A DNA stretch of 64,000 nucleotides from Kribbella voronezhensis (GCF_004365175.1 NZ_SOCE01000003.1:434001-498000); one strand, 5' to 3'. Positions 16,481 to 26,390 are shown, numbered from the stretch's first letter. Numbers and translations: made by a program. The notes: generated by a model not told the origin, from the sequence alone.

Positions 16481-17299
16481 ATGGCGAACTACACCGCCGC
16501 TGACGTCAAGAAGCTCCGCGACGCAACGGGCGCGGGCATGATGGATGCGAAGAAGGCCCTCGAGAGCACCGACGGCGACTTCGAGAAGGCGATCGAGGAG
16601 CTGCGCATCCACGGTGCGGCCAAGGCCGCCAAGCGTGGCGCCGAGCGTTCCGCGACCAACGGCCTGGTGGCCGCCGCGGAGAACGCGATGGTCCAGCTCA
16701 ACTGCGAGACCGACTTCGTCGCCAAGAACGAGCAGTTCCAGCAGCTCGCGGCCGACATCGTCGCGCACGCCTCGGCCAGCAAGGTCGGTGACGTCGAGGG
16801 TCTGCTCAACGAGAAGCTGGCCGACGGCAAGAGCGTCGCGGAGAACATCGAGGCCCTGGCCGCGGTGATCGGTGAGAAGCTCGAGCTCGGCAAGGTCGCC
16901 GTCTTCGACGGCAAGGTCGCGGCGTACATGCACAAGCGTGCCGCCGACCTGCCGGCCCAGGTGGGCGTGCTGGTCGAGTTCGAGGGCGACAACCTCGACG
17001 CCGCCCGCGGCGCGGCCATGCAGGCCGCCGCGATGCGCCCGCAGTACACGACCCGTGACGAGGTGCCGGCCGAGACGGTCGAGACCGAGAAGCGGATCGC
17101 CGAGGCCACCGCCCGCGAAGAGGGCAAGCCCGAGCAGGCGCTGCCGAAGATCATCGAAGGCCGGGTGAACGGCTTCTTCAAGGAGGTCGTGCTGCTCGAG
17201 CAGGCGTCGGTCCAGGAGAACAAGAAGACCGTGAAGGCCGTGCTGGACGAGGCCGGTGTCACCGTCAAGCGGTTCGCCCGGTTCGAGGTCGGGGCCTGA
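16481..17299 (+). CDS. tsf: translation elongation factor Ts
   Basis: 272 residues. EF-Ts exchanges GDP for GTP on EF-Tu. The UBA-like N-terminus reads [27 protein letters not shown], and the [10 protein letters not shown] motif that contacts EF-Tu is present, followed by the dimerisation region. ATG preceded by GAACGAGGA. A 141-base gap after rpsB contains weak hairpins but no convincing terminator. Confidence 0.98.
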   Translation: MANYTAADVKKLRDATGAGMMDAKKALESTDGDFEKAIEELRIHGAAKAAKRGAERSATNGLVAAAENAMVQLNCETDFVAKNEQFQQLAADIVAHASASKVGDVEGLLNEKLADGKSVAENIEALAAVIGEKLELGKVAVFDGKVAAYMHKRAADLPAQVGVLVEFEGDNLDAARGAAMQAAAMRPQYTTRDEVPAETVETEKRIAEATAREEGKPEQALPKIIEGRVNGFFKEVVLLEQASVQENKKTVKAVLDEAGVTVKRFARFEVGA

Positions 17300-17346
17300 C
17301 GGTCGCGGTAGCAAGAGTCAACGCAGTCGACGAGGAGGCCGGAATC

Positions 17347-18108
17347 GTGACGGAAACCCTGGGTACCGAGACGAGTCCGGCCTCTTCGCCGTCCGCTCCG
17401 GCCTATCACCGGGTGCTGCTGAAGCTGTCGGGCGAGGTGTTCGGCGGCGGCAAGCTGGGCGTCGACCCCGACGTGGTGAACTCGATCGCCAAGCAGATCG
17501 CCGAGGTGGTCCGGGCCGGCGTCCAGGTCGCCGTGGTGGTCGGTGGCGGCAACTTCTTCCGCGGCGCCGAGTTGCAGCAGCGCGGGATGGAGCGCAATCG
17601 CGCCGACTACATGGGCATGCTCGGCACGGTGATGAACTGCCTGGCGCTGCAGGACTTCCTGGAGAAGCTCGGCGTCGAGACCCGGGTTCAGACCGCCATC
17701 ACGATGGGCCAGGTCGCCGAGCCGTACATCCCGCGCAAGGCCGACCGGCACCTGGCCAAGGGCCGCGTGGTGATCTTCGGGGCCGGCTCCGGGATGCCGT
17801 ACTTCTCCACCGACACGGTCGCCGCCCAGCGCGCGCTGGAGATCGGCGCCGAGGCCCTGCTGATGGGCAAGCAGGGCGTCGACGGGGTCTACGACTCCGA
17901 CCCGAAGAAGAACCCGGACGCGGTCAAGTTCGACCAGCTCTCGTACGACGACTTCCTCGCTCGCGGCCTCCGGGTCGCCGACGCGACGGCGATCAGCCTG
18001 GCCCGCGACAACGCGCTCCCGATCGTCATCTTCGGTCTGGAAGAGGGCAACATCGCCCGCGTCGTCCAGGGCGAGAAGCTCGGCACGGTCGTCTCGCCCG
18101 GGCAGTAG
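17347..18108 (+). CDS. pyrH: UMP kinase
   Basis: 253 residues, amino-acid-kinase fold. Phosphorylates UMP to UDP. Motifs: [61 protein letters not shown] and [13 protein letters not shown]. The first 18 residues are a hydrophilic extension. GTG start with GAGGAGG upstream. Located 47 bases after tsf. Confidence 0.97.
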   Translation: MTETLGTETSPASSPSAPAYHRVLLKLSGEVFGGGKLGVDPDVVNSIAKQIAEVVRAGVQVAVVVGGGNFFRGAELQQRGMERNRADYMGMLGTVMNCLALQDFLEKLGVETRVQTAITMGQVAEPYIPRKADRHLAKGRVVIFGAGSGMPYFSTDTVAAQRALEIGAEALLMGKQGVDGVYDSDPKKNPDAVKFDQLSYDDFLARGLRVADATAISLARDNALPIVIFGLEEGNIARVVQGEKLGTVVSPGQ

Positions 18109-18231
18109 GCGCGCGAGCCGCGGCCGAAGCGAGCCCGGCCGACGCCGCCGACCGCCGTAAGCACTAAGATCACGGCCAACACACGGGCTGACGTCCGTGG
18201 TCTGGTAAACCAGCGTTCGTAGGGTTGGAGC

Positions 18232-18249
18232 GGCCGCACCGATGCGGCC
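18232..18249 (+). promoter_or_regulatory. hairpin in the frr leader beside the ribosome site
   Basis: A perfect seven-base stem, GGCCGCA (18232-18238) with TGCGGCC (18243-18249), ends three bases before the TGAGGAAGCGAGGA ribosome-binding stretch of frr. It could limit or protect initiation. A TAAGAT hexamer at 18164-18169 upstream is a possible -10 box for a frr promoter in the 161-base pyrH-frr gap. Confidence 0.4.
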
Positions 18250-18269
18250 TTGAGGAAGCGAGGATTGTC

Positions 18270-18827
18270 GTGATCGACGAAGCACTCCGCGATGCCGAGC
18301 AGAAGATGGCGAAGGCCGTGGAGGTCGCCAAGGACGACTTCGCCGCGATCCGCACCGGCCGGGCGCACCCTTCGATGTTCGCGAACATCGTGGCGGACTA
18401 CTACGGATCGCCCACCCCGTTGCAGCAGCTGGCGGGTTTCCAGGTCCCCGAGCCGCGCACGGTGCTCATCTCGCCGTACGACAAGGGCGCGACGGCCGCG
18501 ATCGAGAAGGCCATCCGCGACTCCGACCTCGGCGTGAACCCGGGCAACGACGGGTCGGTGATCCGGGTCGTGATGCCGCAGCTCACCGAGGAGCGCCGCA
18601 AGGAGTACATCAAGGTGGCCAAGACCAAGGCCGAGGAGGCCAAGGTCTCGGTGCGGAACATCCGCCGCAACGCGATGGATCAGGTGCACAAGACCGTCAA
18701 GGACGGCGGCGCGGGCGAGGACGAAGGAAAGAGTGCTGAGAAGCGGCTCGACGGGTTGACGAAGAAGTATGTCGACTCCATCGACGCGCTGCTCAAGCAC
18801 AAGGAAGCCGAACTGCTCGAGGTGTGA
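18270..18827 (+). CDS. frr: ribosome recycling factor
   Basis: 185 residues. With EF-G, RRF splits post-termination ribosomes. The start is [60 protein letters not shown] and [27 protein letters not shown] are diagnostic. GTG chosen because GAGGAAGCGAGGA precedes it; an earlier in-frame start adds 15 residues unlike the family. The stop overlaps cdsA (TGATG). Confidence 0.97.
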   Translation: MIDEALRDAEQKMAKAVEVAKDDFAAIRTGRAHPSMFANIVADYYGSPTPLQQLAGFQVPEPRTVLISPYDKGATAAIEKAIRDSDLGVNPGNDGSVIRVVMPQLTEERRKEYIKVAKTKAEEAKVSVRNIRRNAMDQVHKTVKDGGAGEDEGKSAEKRLDGLTKKYVDSIDALLKHKEAELLEV

Positions 18828-19660
18828 TGGGCGTCGACCAGAGCACGCCCGCACCGAGCCGTGCCGGGCGCAACCTGCCCGCGGCGATCGCGGTCGGTGT
18901 CGGCCTCGGTGCGGTCATCCTCGGTTCGCTCTTCTGGCAGAAGGTCCTGTTCATCTTCGTCGTGCTGGCTGCCGTCCTGGTAGCGGTCGACGAACTCATC
19001 CGCGTCTTCCACAACAGTGGCGCGAAACTGCACCGGATCCCGTTGTTCGCGGGCACCACCGCGATGGCGGTCGCCGCGTACTTCGGAGGTCCGCTCGCGC
19101 TGCTGGTCGCGATGGCGCTCACCGTGCTGGCCACGATCTTCTGGCGGATGCCGGACGGTTCGGCCGGCTTCGTCCGCGATGTCACCACCGGCACGTTCCT
19201 GATCAGCTACGTGCCGCTGCTGGCCGGGTTCGCGATCCTGCTGGTGCAGCCGGAGCACGACGGGCCGGAGCGGGTGGTGACGTTCTTCCTGGTCGTGGTG
19301 GCGAGTGATGTCGGCGGTTACGTCGCCGGGATCCTCTTCGGCAAGCACCCGATGGCACCGACGATCAGCCCCAAGAAGACCTGGGAAGGTTTCGCCGGCT
19401 CGACACTGGCCTGTATCGGTGCCGGCATCGCGGCCGTGGTCTGGCTGCTCGACGGGCACTGGTGGGTCGGCGCGATCGTCGGCGCGGTCGCGGTGCTGAC
19501 CGCGACGGTAGGCGACCTGGCCGAGTCGATGATCAAACGCGATCTCGGCATCAAGGACATGTCGAACCTTCTGCCCGGCCACGGCGGTGTGATGGACCGG
19601 CTGGATTCCTTGCTGGCAACGGCTCCCGCGGTCTGGCTCCTGCTGCACCTGCTGGTCTGA
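18827..19660 (+). CDS. cdsA: phosphatidate cytidylyltransferase
   Basis: 277 residues, integral membrane, about 7-8 segments. Makes CDP-diacylglycerol from CTP and phosphatidic acid for phospholipid synthesis. The family signature is complete near the C-terminus: GDLAESMIKRDLGIKDMSNLLPGHGG followed by MDRLDS. PTISPKKTWEG is also typical. The ATG shares one base with the frr stop; a GTG three bases upstream is possible. Confidence 0.95.
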   Translation: MGVDQSTPAPSRAGRNLPAAIAVGVGLGAVILGSLFWQKVLFIFVVLAAVLVAVDELIRVFHNSGAKLHRIPLFAGTTAMAVAAYFGGPLALLVAMALTVLATIFWRMPDGSAGFVRDVTTGTFLISYVPLLAGFAILLVQPEHDGPERVVTFFLVVVASDVGGYVAGILFGKHPMAPTISPKKTWEGFAGSTLACIGAGIAAVVWLLDGHWWVGAIVGAVAVLTATVGDLAESMIKRDLGIKDMSNLLPGHGGVMDRLDSLLATAPAVWLLLHLLV

Positions 19661-19681
19661 CGACCTGGTTTGATGGGCTCC

Positions 19682-20272
19682 ATGACGACAGCCCCTGACG
19701 GCCGCACCCTGACCGGAGACATCGTCCGCCTCGACCAACTGGTTGCCGAGGACATCGAAGCGCTGTACGCCGCGATCGGCAACGAACAGGTGTACGCCGG
19801 TGGTTTCGGCGGCGGCGTCGCCGGAATGCCTGCCGACGCCGACCAGATGCGCGAGGACTGGGTCGCGGGCGCGGCGAAGCGTACGGCGTACGTGGTGCGG
19901 TTGGTCGGGGACGGGACAGTGGTCGGTACGTCGAGCCTCGGTGACGTCGATCTCCACAACGAGTCGGTGCACCTCGGCTGGACCGCCTATGCGCCGTCGG
20001 TGTGGGGGACAGCGGTCAACCCTGCCACCAAGTTTCTCCTGCTGCAGCACGCCTTCGAGGACTGCGGGTTCGGCCGGGTCAAGATCCAGACCGGCTTGAC
20101 CAATACCCGCTCGCAAGCCGCCATCGCCAAGCTGGGTGCGACGCGTGAAGGCGTACTGCGCCGGCACAAGCGACTGGCCGATGGCTCGTTCCGCGACACC
20201 GTGGTGTTCTCCATCCTGGCCGACGAGTGGCCGGATGTTCGCAAGCGGCTCCAGGACCGCATCAGCGGCTAG
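19682..20272 (+). CDS. GNAT family N-acetyltransferase (RimJ/RimL type)
   Basis: 196 residues. The opening TGDIVRLDQLVAEDIEALYAAIGNEQV and the C-terminal FEDCGFGRVKIQTGLTNTRSQAAIAKLGATREGVLRRHKRLADGSFRDTVVFSIL match the RimJ/RimL-like acetyltransferase branch that acts on protein N-termini, antibiotics or other amines. Its substrate cannot be told from sequence. ATG at 19682 gives a family-like start; a TTG and ATG a few codons upstream are alternatives. It ends 11 bases inside the opposing luciferase-like gene. Confidence 0.85.
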   Translation: MTTAPDGRTLTGDIVRLDQLVAEDIEALYAAIGNEQVYAGGFGGGVAGMPADADQMREDWVAGAAKRTAYVVRLVGDGTVVGTSSLGDVDLHNESVHLGWTAYAPSVWGTAVNPATKFLLLQHAFEDCGFGRVKIQTGLTNTRSQAAIAKLGATREGVLRRHKRLADGSFRDTVVFSILADEWPDVRKRLQDRISG

Positions 20273-21305
20273 CGAGACTCCGCAAGCCGGCAAGCTCCGC
20301 CAGTTCCCGGTACGACGCCAGTAGGTCGCCGCGGTCGTAGGTGTTCGTCGTCAGCAGCACCTCGTCCGCTCCCGTTCGCTGCACGAGACCGCCCAGCAAG
20401 GAGTCGACCTCGGCGGGCGTGCCGTAGAGCTGCCCGTCGAGCGAGCGCTCGAAGATCTCACGCTCCTTCGAAGTCATCTCCAGCTGGAGCACTTCATCGA
20501 CGGGCAGCAGGGGCGGGAAGACACCCCGAGTACGTGAGTAGGCGCTGGACCAGGCCTCCGGCAGCAAGAGTCGCCGAGCGTCGGCAGTCGTCGCAGCAAC
20601 AGCAGCGGTGGCCGCCAGTACGACGTACGGGCGCTGTGCCCAAGCAGAAGGGCGGAAGGTCGAGCGGTAGCGCTCCAGCAGCGCCAGGAGTTCCTGCTCG
20701 CCCTTGACTCCGGCGATCACCAGCGGAAGCCCCAGCGACGCGGCAAGCAGCGCACCTTCGCCGATTGCCAGTACGTACGCCGGTACGCGCAAGCCCTCAC
20801 CGGGTCGCGCGTGCACCTGCGGGTGGACCTGCTGAGTGCCGGTGAAGTACCCCAGCAGCTCTTGTACCTGTGCCGAGAAGTCCTCGGCCGCGTCCTTCTC
20901 CACGCCGAGCGCTCGGCGGATCCCGTTCGTGAAGCCGACCGATCGCCCGAGGCCCATGTCGATCCGCCCGGGGAAGAGCGACTCCAGTACGCCGAACTGC
21001 TCGGCGACGACGAGCGGCTGATGATTCGGGAGCATCACGCCGCCCGTGCCGACCCGGATCCGGCTGGTCGCTGACGCCACAGCCGCCGCGAGGACCGTCG
21101 GCGCGGAACCGACGACACCGGGAACGCTGTGGTGCTCGGACACCCAGAAGCGGTGGTAGCCGAGCTCCTCGACCTGCTGGGCCAGCCGGACCGTACCGCG
21201 CAGCGTCTCCGCTTCGCTCTCGCCGGACCGGGTCCGGGACCGGTCGAGGACGGACAGCGGCACACCGGCGAGCAACGGCTGGGGGAGTGCTCCTGGCAGG
21301 TCCAT
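20262..21305 (-). CDS. LLM-class flavin-dependent oxidoreductase
   Basis: 347 residues, bacterial-luciferase-like TIM barrel. The N-terminus LLAGVPLSVLDRSRTRSGES and the segments YHRFWVSEHHSVPGVVGSAPTVLAAAVASATSRIRVGTGGVMLPNHQPL are hallmarks of the MsnO8/YhbW-like group. These FMN-dependent enzymes oxidise varied substrates; this one has no clue from neighbours. An in-frame start 35 codons upstream gives a poor extension and was rejected. The 3' ends of this gene and the GNAT gene overlap. Confidence 0.85.
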   Translation of the reverse strand: MDLPGALPQPLLAGVPLSVLDRSRTRSGESEAETLRGTVRLAQQVEELGYHRFWVSEHHSVPGVVGSAPTVLAAAVASATSRIRVGTGGVMLPNHQPLVVAEQFGVLESLFPGRIDMGLGRSVGFTNGIRRALGVEKDAAEDFSAQVQELLGYFTGTQQVHPQVHARPGEGLRVPAYVLAIGEGALLAASLGLPLVIAGVKGEQELLALLERYRSTFRPSAWAQRPYVVLAATAAVAATTADARRLLLPEAWSSAYSRTRGVFPPLLPVDEVLQLEMTSKEREIFERSLDGQLYGTPAEVDSLLGGLVQRTGADEVLLTTNTYDRGDLLASYRELAELAGLRSLASR

Positions 21306-21579
21306 GATGCAGAGTCCAACGGCCGCACCGGAACCTCCATTCCCGGCCGGGAGCGGAACCCTTTCGATTGAGGTCGAAATGTCGTCGTCAATTTTTGACG
21401 CGATCCACACGCCTCTCGTCAGGGGTTGACACCCCTCTGACCTGCGGAAACGTCGGCGAGACCGTCGCGGACAGTGCCTGAACGGGCGCGAAGAGTGGGT
21501 TTACAACCCCTCGGTCGCAGGTCTGCACTGGGCTTTGGCGGTGGCCGCGCCGGTCGCCGTTCGAGGCTGAGGAGCTGAC
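21306..21579. promoter_or_regulatory. divergent promoter region with two palindromes
   Basis: 274 bases between the oxidoreductase and the C39-type gene. GTCAATTTTTGAC (21387-21399) is a perfect palindrome with a three-base centre, and AGGGG-TTGACA-CCCCT (21421-21436) places a -35-like TTGACA inside an inverted repeat. Either could be an operator. I see no matching -10 box at 16-18 bases, so the promoter assignment is open. Confidence 0.35.
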
Positions 21580-22332
21580 ATGCGAAGTCACCTGATCCGG
21601 CCGCCCGTGAGGCTCGGGAGGCGTACCACGACGAAGTTGAAGGCCGCAGCATGCGGTCTGGCCCTGGTGGCGGGAGTGTCGATGCCCGCGGCGCTCGCGA
21701 CCGCGGCTCCGACCGCGACCACCGTTGCGGGAGCGCCTACCGCCCTGGGCACTCCCCAAGCAGTGCAGGCCGCCAATGCCGCCGCCGCGGCCAAGAAGGT
21801 GCCGGCCGGGGCCTACTCCACCCAGGGCCTGCGGACGCTGAACATCCAGTTCCAGTACCAGCAGACCGGCTACTGGTGTGGCCCCGCCGCCACCAGGATC
21901 GCGCTCTCCGCGCGCATCTCGCCGCCGAGTCAGCAGCAGTTGGCCAACGAACTCCCGACCACGACCAACGGCACCGACTGGATCGGCCAGGTCACCCGGG
22001 TGCTCAACAACCACCTCGGCACCGGCTGGTACGAGACCAAGGAGATGCCGAACGACCCGCCCACCCAGGCGCAGCGCGATCTGCTCTGGCGGGACGTGAT
22101 CCTCGACATCGACAACAACTACCCGATCGTCGCGAACATCGTTGCCCCGGCCAACAACCACCCGCCGGGCTACCCGAACTACACGATCTACCACTACTTC
22201 ACCGTGATCGGCTACGACACCAGCGACTCGACCGTCCTGATCGCCGACCCGGCCGGCTTCGGCCCGGCCACCTACTGGCTCACCTTCAACCAACTCGCCA
22301 CCCTGATCCCGCCGAAGGGCTACTCCGCCTGA
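21580..22332 (+). CDS. secreted C39-type peptidase-like protein
   Basis: 250 residues. A long signal peptide (basic start, hydrophobic 22-42, cleavage near ATAAP) is followed by a low-complexity Ala/Thr stretch and a papain-like C39 domain: catalytic Cys in TGYWCGPAATRIAL, His in YHYFTVIGYD and Asp in VLIADPAG. Such secreted single-domain C39 proteins in actinomycetes are probably peptidases, but the targets are unknown. TGAGGAG precedes the ATG. A perfect hairpin follows. Confidence 0.85.
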   Translation: MRSHLIRPPVRLGRRTTTKLKAAACGLALVAGVSMPAALATAAPTATTVAGAPTALGTPQAVQAANAAAAAKKVPAGAYSTQGLRTLNIQFQYQQTGYWCGPAATRIALSARISPPSQQQLANELPTTTNGTDWIGQVTRVLNNHLGTGWYETKEMPNDPPTQAQRDLLWRDVILDIDNNYPIVANIVAPANNHPPGYPNYTIYHYFTVIGYDTSDSTVLIADPAGFGPATYWLTFNQLATLIPPKGYSA

Positions 22333-22344
22333 CCACGGTCACCC

Positions 22345-22378
22345 GCGCCCCGCAGTACGAGCCAGTACTGCGGGGCGC
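22345..22378 (+). terminator. strong hairpin after the C39-type gene
   Basis: Perfect 14-base-pair stem: GCGCCCCGCAGTAC (22345-22358) and GTACTGCGGGGCGC (22365-22378), six-base loop, 12 bases after the stop codon. No U-run, as is common in GC-rich actinomycetes. Confidence 0.8.
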
Positions 22379-22395
22379 CGGTTGCGGTCGCGGGA

Positions 22396-22432
22396 TTGTG
22401 AGAGGTTTGTTTCGAGAGTAATCTCTCAGATA
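22396..22432 (+). promoter_or_regulatory. leaderless promoter of the alpha/beta hydrolase
   Basis: TTGTGA (22396-22401), a 17-base spacer and TAATCT (22419-22424), then seven bases to the ATG at 22432, so the transcript should begin at or next to the start codon. The -10 box lies within the inverted repeat GAGAG-TAAT-CTCTC (22414-22427), a possible operator. Confidence 0.65.
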
Positions 22433-23940
22433 TGACCGAATGGGTGGGGTACCTGGAAGTCGACGGCCTACGCCGGGTCGTCATGATGACCGGAGACCTG
22501 GTTCCGGACGGGGTGGTGGAGTTCGCCTTCCCGGCCGAGCGGGTCTTCCGGCTGGAAGTGAAGCTTGCCGAGCTGCGGGGTGAGGTGGTGGCTCGCGGCG
22601 AGACCATCCGCTTCGAGGGGCAGCGAGACGAAGAGACCTTCGCAGGCACGTGCGAGACGGACAGCGGGCAGGGCTTCATCGAGCTGCACCGGGTGCACTT
22701 ACTGAGCCTCGGCGAGTACCGGAAGCTCAGCGCGCAGTACGAGCTGGAGGACGGTCGGCGCATCTCCGTCTTCGTCAACGCCGACGAGTTCATCGGGACG
22801 CCGACCCTCTTCTTTGCCGAGCGAGATCGGTTCGTGCGGCTCTACCCCAGCGCGAAGGGGCTGTTCTCCGAGGACGGCGAGTGGCTGGAGCTGAGCACAC
22901 GCACAGACGGCTGGATCGACGAGGACGTGACGATCGACGGCCCGGACGGCAAGCTCGCCGGCACGCTGATGTCACCGCCCGGCCCCGGTCCGCATCCGGC
23001 CGTCGTGATGATCCACGGCGCCGCGGGCGGCCGCCGTGACTACTACCGAGCGTTCGCCGAACAGTTCGTGCGCAACGGAGTCGCGGCCCTGGTGTTCGAC
23101 CGTCGCGGCTGGGGCGAATCAGAAGGGCATCCGCCGTCGACGTTCGAGGAGAAGGCCGACGACGCCGCGGCGTGGATCGACTACCTGCGAACCCGGCCGG
23201 ATGTGGCGAAGGTCGGCATCTGGGGTTTCAGCAACGGCTCGTGGGTCGCGCCGCTGGTGGCCGCGCGCGATCCGCGGGTCGCCTTCGTCTGCGTCATCGG
23301 AGCCACCGGGACGACGGCGCTCGAGACCGAGATCCACCGACGGGCGTTCGATCTCCGCGGCCAAGGGGTGCCGGAAGAGCAGATCGGGTGGATCCGCGAG
23401 ATGTGGAGGATGATCTTCGCGGCCGATCTCAGCCGGCAGCCCGATGAGGAGCACCGACGCCGGTACGACGAGCTGGCGCCGATGGTTGCTGCAAGCAACG
23501 AGCTGCGGGGGATCACCCTGCAGGAGTACGCGATCCAGGAGCCGACCCTCGGACCGGTGCCGCCCTGGGCGTCGTACGACGAACTCCTGGCCGAACTGGG
23601 TGAGCCGGAGGAGGCCGGCGACCTGTGGACCTGCGATCCGGTCGACTCCTATCGCGCGATCGAGGCGCCGGTCCTCTTCCTGGTGGGCGTCGACGACTCG
23701 AACCTGCCCGGGGTGGAGAGCGCCGAACGGGTCAGCCGGGCACTGGAACACAATCACGAGTCGATCGTCGTTCTCTTCCCGAACACCGGTCATGCGATGA
23801 ACCTGGGCCGCCCGGACGCGATCGGGATGAGCGACGAGGAAGCGGGCTACCGGCTGCACGACTACCGCTTCGTCAGTGGCTATCTGGACCTGATCGAGCA
23901 CTGGATCCGGACCCGGGTGACCGAGCACACGGTGATGTGA
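22432..23940 (+). CDS. alpha/beta hydrolase with N-terminal extension
   Basis: 502 residues, cytoplasmic. The C-terminal hydrolase domain begins near residue 165 ([39 protein letters not shown]). It has [11 protein letters not shown], the nucleophile elbow GFSNGS and a catalytic His in NTGHAMN near 453. The first 160 residues are an unassigned, beta-rich domain. This architecture (S9-like dienelactone hydrolase with an N-terminal domain) is seen in uncharacterised bacterial esterases. No ribosome site precedes the ATG; the promoter arrangement predicts leaderless translation. Confidence 0.85.
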   Translation: MTEWVGYLEVDGLRRVVMMTGDLVPDGVVEFAFPAERVFRLEVKLAELRGEVVARGETIRFEGQRDEETFAGTCETDSGQGFIELHRVHLLSLGEYRKLSAQYELEDGRRISVFVNADEFIGTPTLFFAERDRFVRLYPSAKGLFSEDGEWLELSTRTDGWIDEDVTIDGPDGKLAGTLMSPPGPGPHPAVVMIHGAAGGRRDYYRAFAEQFVRNGVAALVFDRRGWGESEGHPPSTFEEKADDAAAWIDYLRTRPDVAKVGIWGFSNGSWVAPLVAARDPRVAFVCVIGATGTTALETEIHRRAFDLRGQGVPEEQIGWIREMWRMIFAADLSRQPDEEHRRRYDELAPMVAASNELRGITLQEYAIQEPTLGPVPPWASYDELLAELGEPEEAGDLWTCDPVDSYRAIEAPVLFLVGVDDSNLPGVESAERVSRALEHNHESIVVLFPNTGHAMNLGRPDAIGMSDEEAGYRLHDYRFVSGYLDLIEHWIRTRVTEHTVM

Positions 23941-23980
23941 ATTTGTGAATGGGGGTGGCCGGGGGCGACAATTGAAGGCG

Positions 23981-25102
23981 ATGACTACCTCCCTCCCCCT
24001 TGTTTTCGATGAACCGCGCCGTGCCAAGAAGCCGCCGCGGCACCTGGCCGACCTCACCGGCGAGGAGCGGCGTACGGCGGTGACCGCGCTGGGGGAGCCC
24101 GCGTTCCGGGCCAAGCAGTTGTCGAACCACTACTTCAGCCGGCTGACCGACGACCCGGCGCAGATGACCGACCTGCCCGCGGCGACCAGGGACAAGCTGG
24201 TCGCCGAGTTGATGCCGCCGCTGCTGACCAAGGTCCGCGACCTCGAATGCGACAACGGCACCACCCGGAAGTCGCTGTGGAAGTTGCTGGACGGTTCGCT
24301 CGTCGAGTCCGTTCTGATGCGCTACAAGGACCGCACCACGATGTGCGTGTCGAGCCAGGCGGGCTGCGGGATGGCGTGCCCGTTCTGCGCGACCGGCCAG
24401 GCCGGGCTGACCCGCAACATGAGCACGGCCGAGATCGTCGAGCAGGTCGTGGACGGTGCTCGTGCGCTGTCCCGCGGTGAGATCGCCGGCGGTCCGGGGC
24501 GCGTCAACAACATCGTGTTCATGGGCATGGGCGAGCCGATGGCCAACTACAAGGCCGTGATCGGCGCCGTACGCCGGTTCACCGAGCCGTCGCCCGACGG
24601 TCTGGGCATCTCGGCTCGCGGTGTGACGGTGTCCACCGTCGGCCTGGTGCCGCGGATCAACCAGCTGTCGACCGAGGGCATCCCGGTCACCCTGGCGCTG
24701 TCCCTGCACGCGCCGGACGACGAACTGCGCGACGAGTTGGTCCCGATCAACAACCGGTGGAAGGTCGACGAGGTCCTCGACGCCGCCTGGGGCTACGCGG
24801 AGAAGACCAAGCGCCGCGTCTCGATCGAGTACGCGATGATCCGCGACATCAACGACCACGCCTGGCGGGCGGACCTGCTCGCCGAGAAGCTCCGGGCCCG
24901 CGGCGACTGGGCCTGGGTGCACGTGAACCTGATCCCGCTGAACCCGACACCTGGCTCGAAGTGGACGGCCTCCGACCCGGCCGACGAGCGCGAGTTCGTC
25001 CGCCGGCTGCAGGCGGGCGGCATCCCGACGACGGTCCGCGACACCCGCGGCCAGGAGATCGACGGCGCCTGCGGCCAGCTCGCCGCCTCGAACAAGGCCT
25101 GA
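23981..25102 (+). CDS. rlmN: 23S rRNA (adenine-2503-C2)-methyltransferase / tRNA A37 methylase RlmN
   Basis: 373 residues, radical-SAM enzyme that methylates A2503 of 23S rRNA and A37 of some tRNAs. The cluster cysteines are C129, C133 and C136 in CGMACPFC; methyl-carrier cysteines are C364 near the C-terminus and C122. [27 protein letters not shown] and [17 protein letters not shown] are diagnostic. ATG at 23981 matches the family; a GTG-type start 12 codons earlier would add a Gly/Arg stretch. Confidence 0.96.
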   Translation: MTTSLPLVFDEPRRAKKPPRHLADLTGEERRTAVTALGEPAFRAKQLSNHYFSRLTDDPAQMTDLPAATRDKLVAELMPPLLTKVRDLECDNGTTRKSLWKLLDGSLVESVLMRYKDRTTMCVSSQAGCGMACPFCATGQAGLTRNMSTAEIVEQVVDGARALSRGEIAGGPGRVNNIVFMGMGEPMANYKAVIGAVRRFTEPSPDGLGISARGVTVSTVGLVPRINQLSTEGIPVTLALSLHAPDDELRDELVPINNRWKVDEVLDAAWGYAEKTKRRVSIEYAMIRDINDHAWRADLLAEKLRARGDWAWVHVNLIPLNPTPGSKWTASDPADEREFVRRLQAGGIPTTVRDTRGQEIDGACGQLAASNKA

Positions 25103-25103
25103 C

Positions 25104-25604
25104 GTGCTCCGACCCGAATTCACCGTCCGCCGGATCGGTGAACGCTACGACCGTGCCGCGGTCGACGCGCTCGTCGAACGCGTCCTCGCGACAGCGAACC
25201 GTACGACGAAGCAGTCGGTGACCGTCGCCGAACTCCGCAACGCGGCATTCCGTACTCCGCTGCTGGGCCCCGGCTACTCCGCCGAAGAAGTCGACGACTT
25301 CCTCTCCGACGCCGAGCAGTGGATGCCCGATCGACCGGTCGCCGGCCGGCCCAGTACCGATCAGCAGCGCCAGCCCCCGCTGTTCACGCCGGTCCGGCTT
25401 CGCGAGGGCTACAACATGGAGCAGGTCGACGACTTCGTCGACCGGGTGATGGCGACGGTGAACGGCCTGCCCGTCGAGCGGCCGGTCACGCCGCGCGAGA
25501 TCCACAAGGTGAAGTTCACGCCGGTCCGCCTGACCGAGGGCTACGACGTGGAAGAGGTCGACAAGTTCCTCGACGAAGCGGAGAGCTGGCTCAGCGGCGG
25601 CTGA
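25104..25604 (+). CDS. DivIVA-domain repeat protein
   Basis: 166 residues made of four copies of the short N-terminal DivIVA motif: FTVRRIGERYDRAAVDALVERVL (6-28), FRTPLLGPGYSAEEVDDFLSDAE, FTPVRLREGYNMEQVDDFVDRVM and FTPVRLTEGYDVEEVDKFLDEAE. DivIVA uses the GY/F turn to bind curved membrane at poles and septa. This protein has no long coiled coil, so it is not a scaffold like Wag31; it may be a small polar or septal adaptor. GTG start one base after the rlmN stop, so the two genes are cotranscribed. The 3' end overlaps the opposing hydrolase by 14 bases. Confidence 0.87.
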   Translation: MLRPEFTVRRIGERYDRAAVDALVERVLATANRTTKQSVTVAELRNAAFRTPLLGPGYSAEEVDDFLSDAEQWMPDRPVAGRPSTDQQRQPPLFTPVRLREGYNMEQVDDFVDRVMATVNGLPVERPVTPREIHKVKFTPVRLTEGYDVEEVDKFLDEAESWLSGG

Positions 25605-26340
25605 CGTCCAGCAGCGCCCGGAGGAGTTCCTCGGGCGTCTCCAGTTGCGGCAGGTGGCCGGTGCGGGGGAGCACCGTGAAGGTCGAGCCCGGAATCGCCG
25701 CGGCGAACGCCCGTCCGTACTCCGGGTCGGCGATGCCGTCGCTCTCGCCCCACAGCACGTGCACCGGAATCTCGATGTCGCCGAGGCGCTTGCTGAGCGT
25801 CGGATCGAGCATGGCCGGGCCGGTGTAGCCGATGAGTGCCAGGACATCCGGGCTGGGCCCGGTGGTTCCGGCCGGCGGCACCGGTGCCTTGCTCGGATCG
25901 TGGAAGGAGAAGGACCGGAGCTCCGCGACCGACAGGCCGCTGACGTCGGTGATCGGGTGACCGTCGACCTCGATGCCGATCGCGTCGACGATCACCACGC
26001 TGCTGATGCGCGGGCTGTGCTGCAGGGCGATCTCAGCGGCCAGCCAGCCGCCGAAGGAGTTGCCGATCACCGTCACGTCGGTGAGGTCGAGCTGCTCCAG
26101 CATCGCGACGTACACGTGCGCCAGCTCGGCGACGCTGGTCAGCGTCTCGGGTTTCGGCGTACCGGCGAAGCCCGGATGGGTCGGCAGCAACACCCGGGAG
26201 TGGGTGCGCTCGGCCAGGAGGTCCGCGAAGCCGGCCATGGTCGCGACGCCGCCGCCGCCGTGCAGCAGCAGATACGGGCGGGTGCGGTCGCGGTCTTGGA
26301 AGGTCAGCTCGACTGATCCATCAACGGTGAGTGTCGTCAT
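25591..26340 (-). CDS. alpha/beta hydrolase under probable MarR control
   Basis: 249 residues. LLLHGGGGVATMAGFADLLA is the oxyanion-hole region, GNSFGGWLAAEIAL holds the nucleophile Ser, and TGHLPQLETPEELL holds the catalytic His. The acid is probably D in WGESDGIADPEYG. Substrate unknown. It is transcribed away from a MarR gene, with a palindromic operator between them. ATG at 26340; a start five codons earlier is less likely. Confidence 0.87.
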   Translation of the reverse strand: MTTLTVDGSVELTFQDRDRTRPYLLLHGGGGVATMAGFADLLAERTHSRVLLPTHPGFAGTPKPETLTSVAELAHVYVAMLEQLDLTDVTVIGNSFGGWLAAEIALQHSPRISSVVIVDAIGIEVDGHPITDVSGLSVAELRSFSFHDPSKAPVPPAGTTGPSPDVLALIGYTGPAMLDPTLSKRLGDIEIPVHVLWGESDGIADPEYGRAFAAAIPGSTFTVLPRTGHLPQLETPEELLRALLDVSRR

Positions 26341-26372
26341 GGCGGTACGTCCCAACAGATCGAAGAAGGTTT

Positions 26373-26390
26373 ATCTAAGGAAACTTAGAT
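26373..26390. promoter_or_regulatory. MarR-type operator between the hydrolase and its regulator
   Basis: Perfect inverted repeat ATCTAAG-GAAA-CTTAGAT, seven bases each side of a four-base centre. It overlaps a TAAGTT hexamer read on the minus strand, with TTGCTT 17 bases further upstream, which would be the hydrolase promoter. Position and symmetry fit autoregulation and repression by the divergent MarR protein. Confidence 0.75.
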
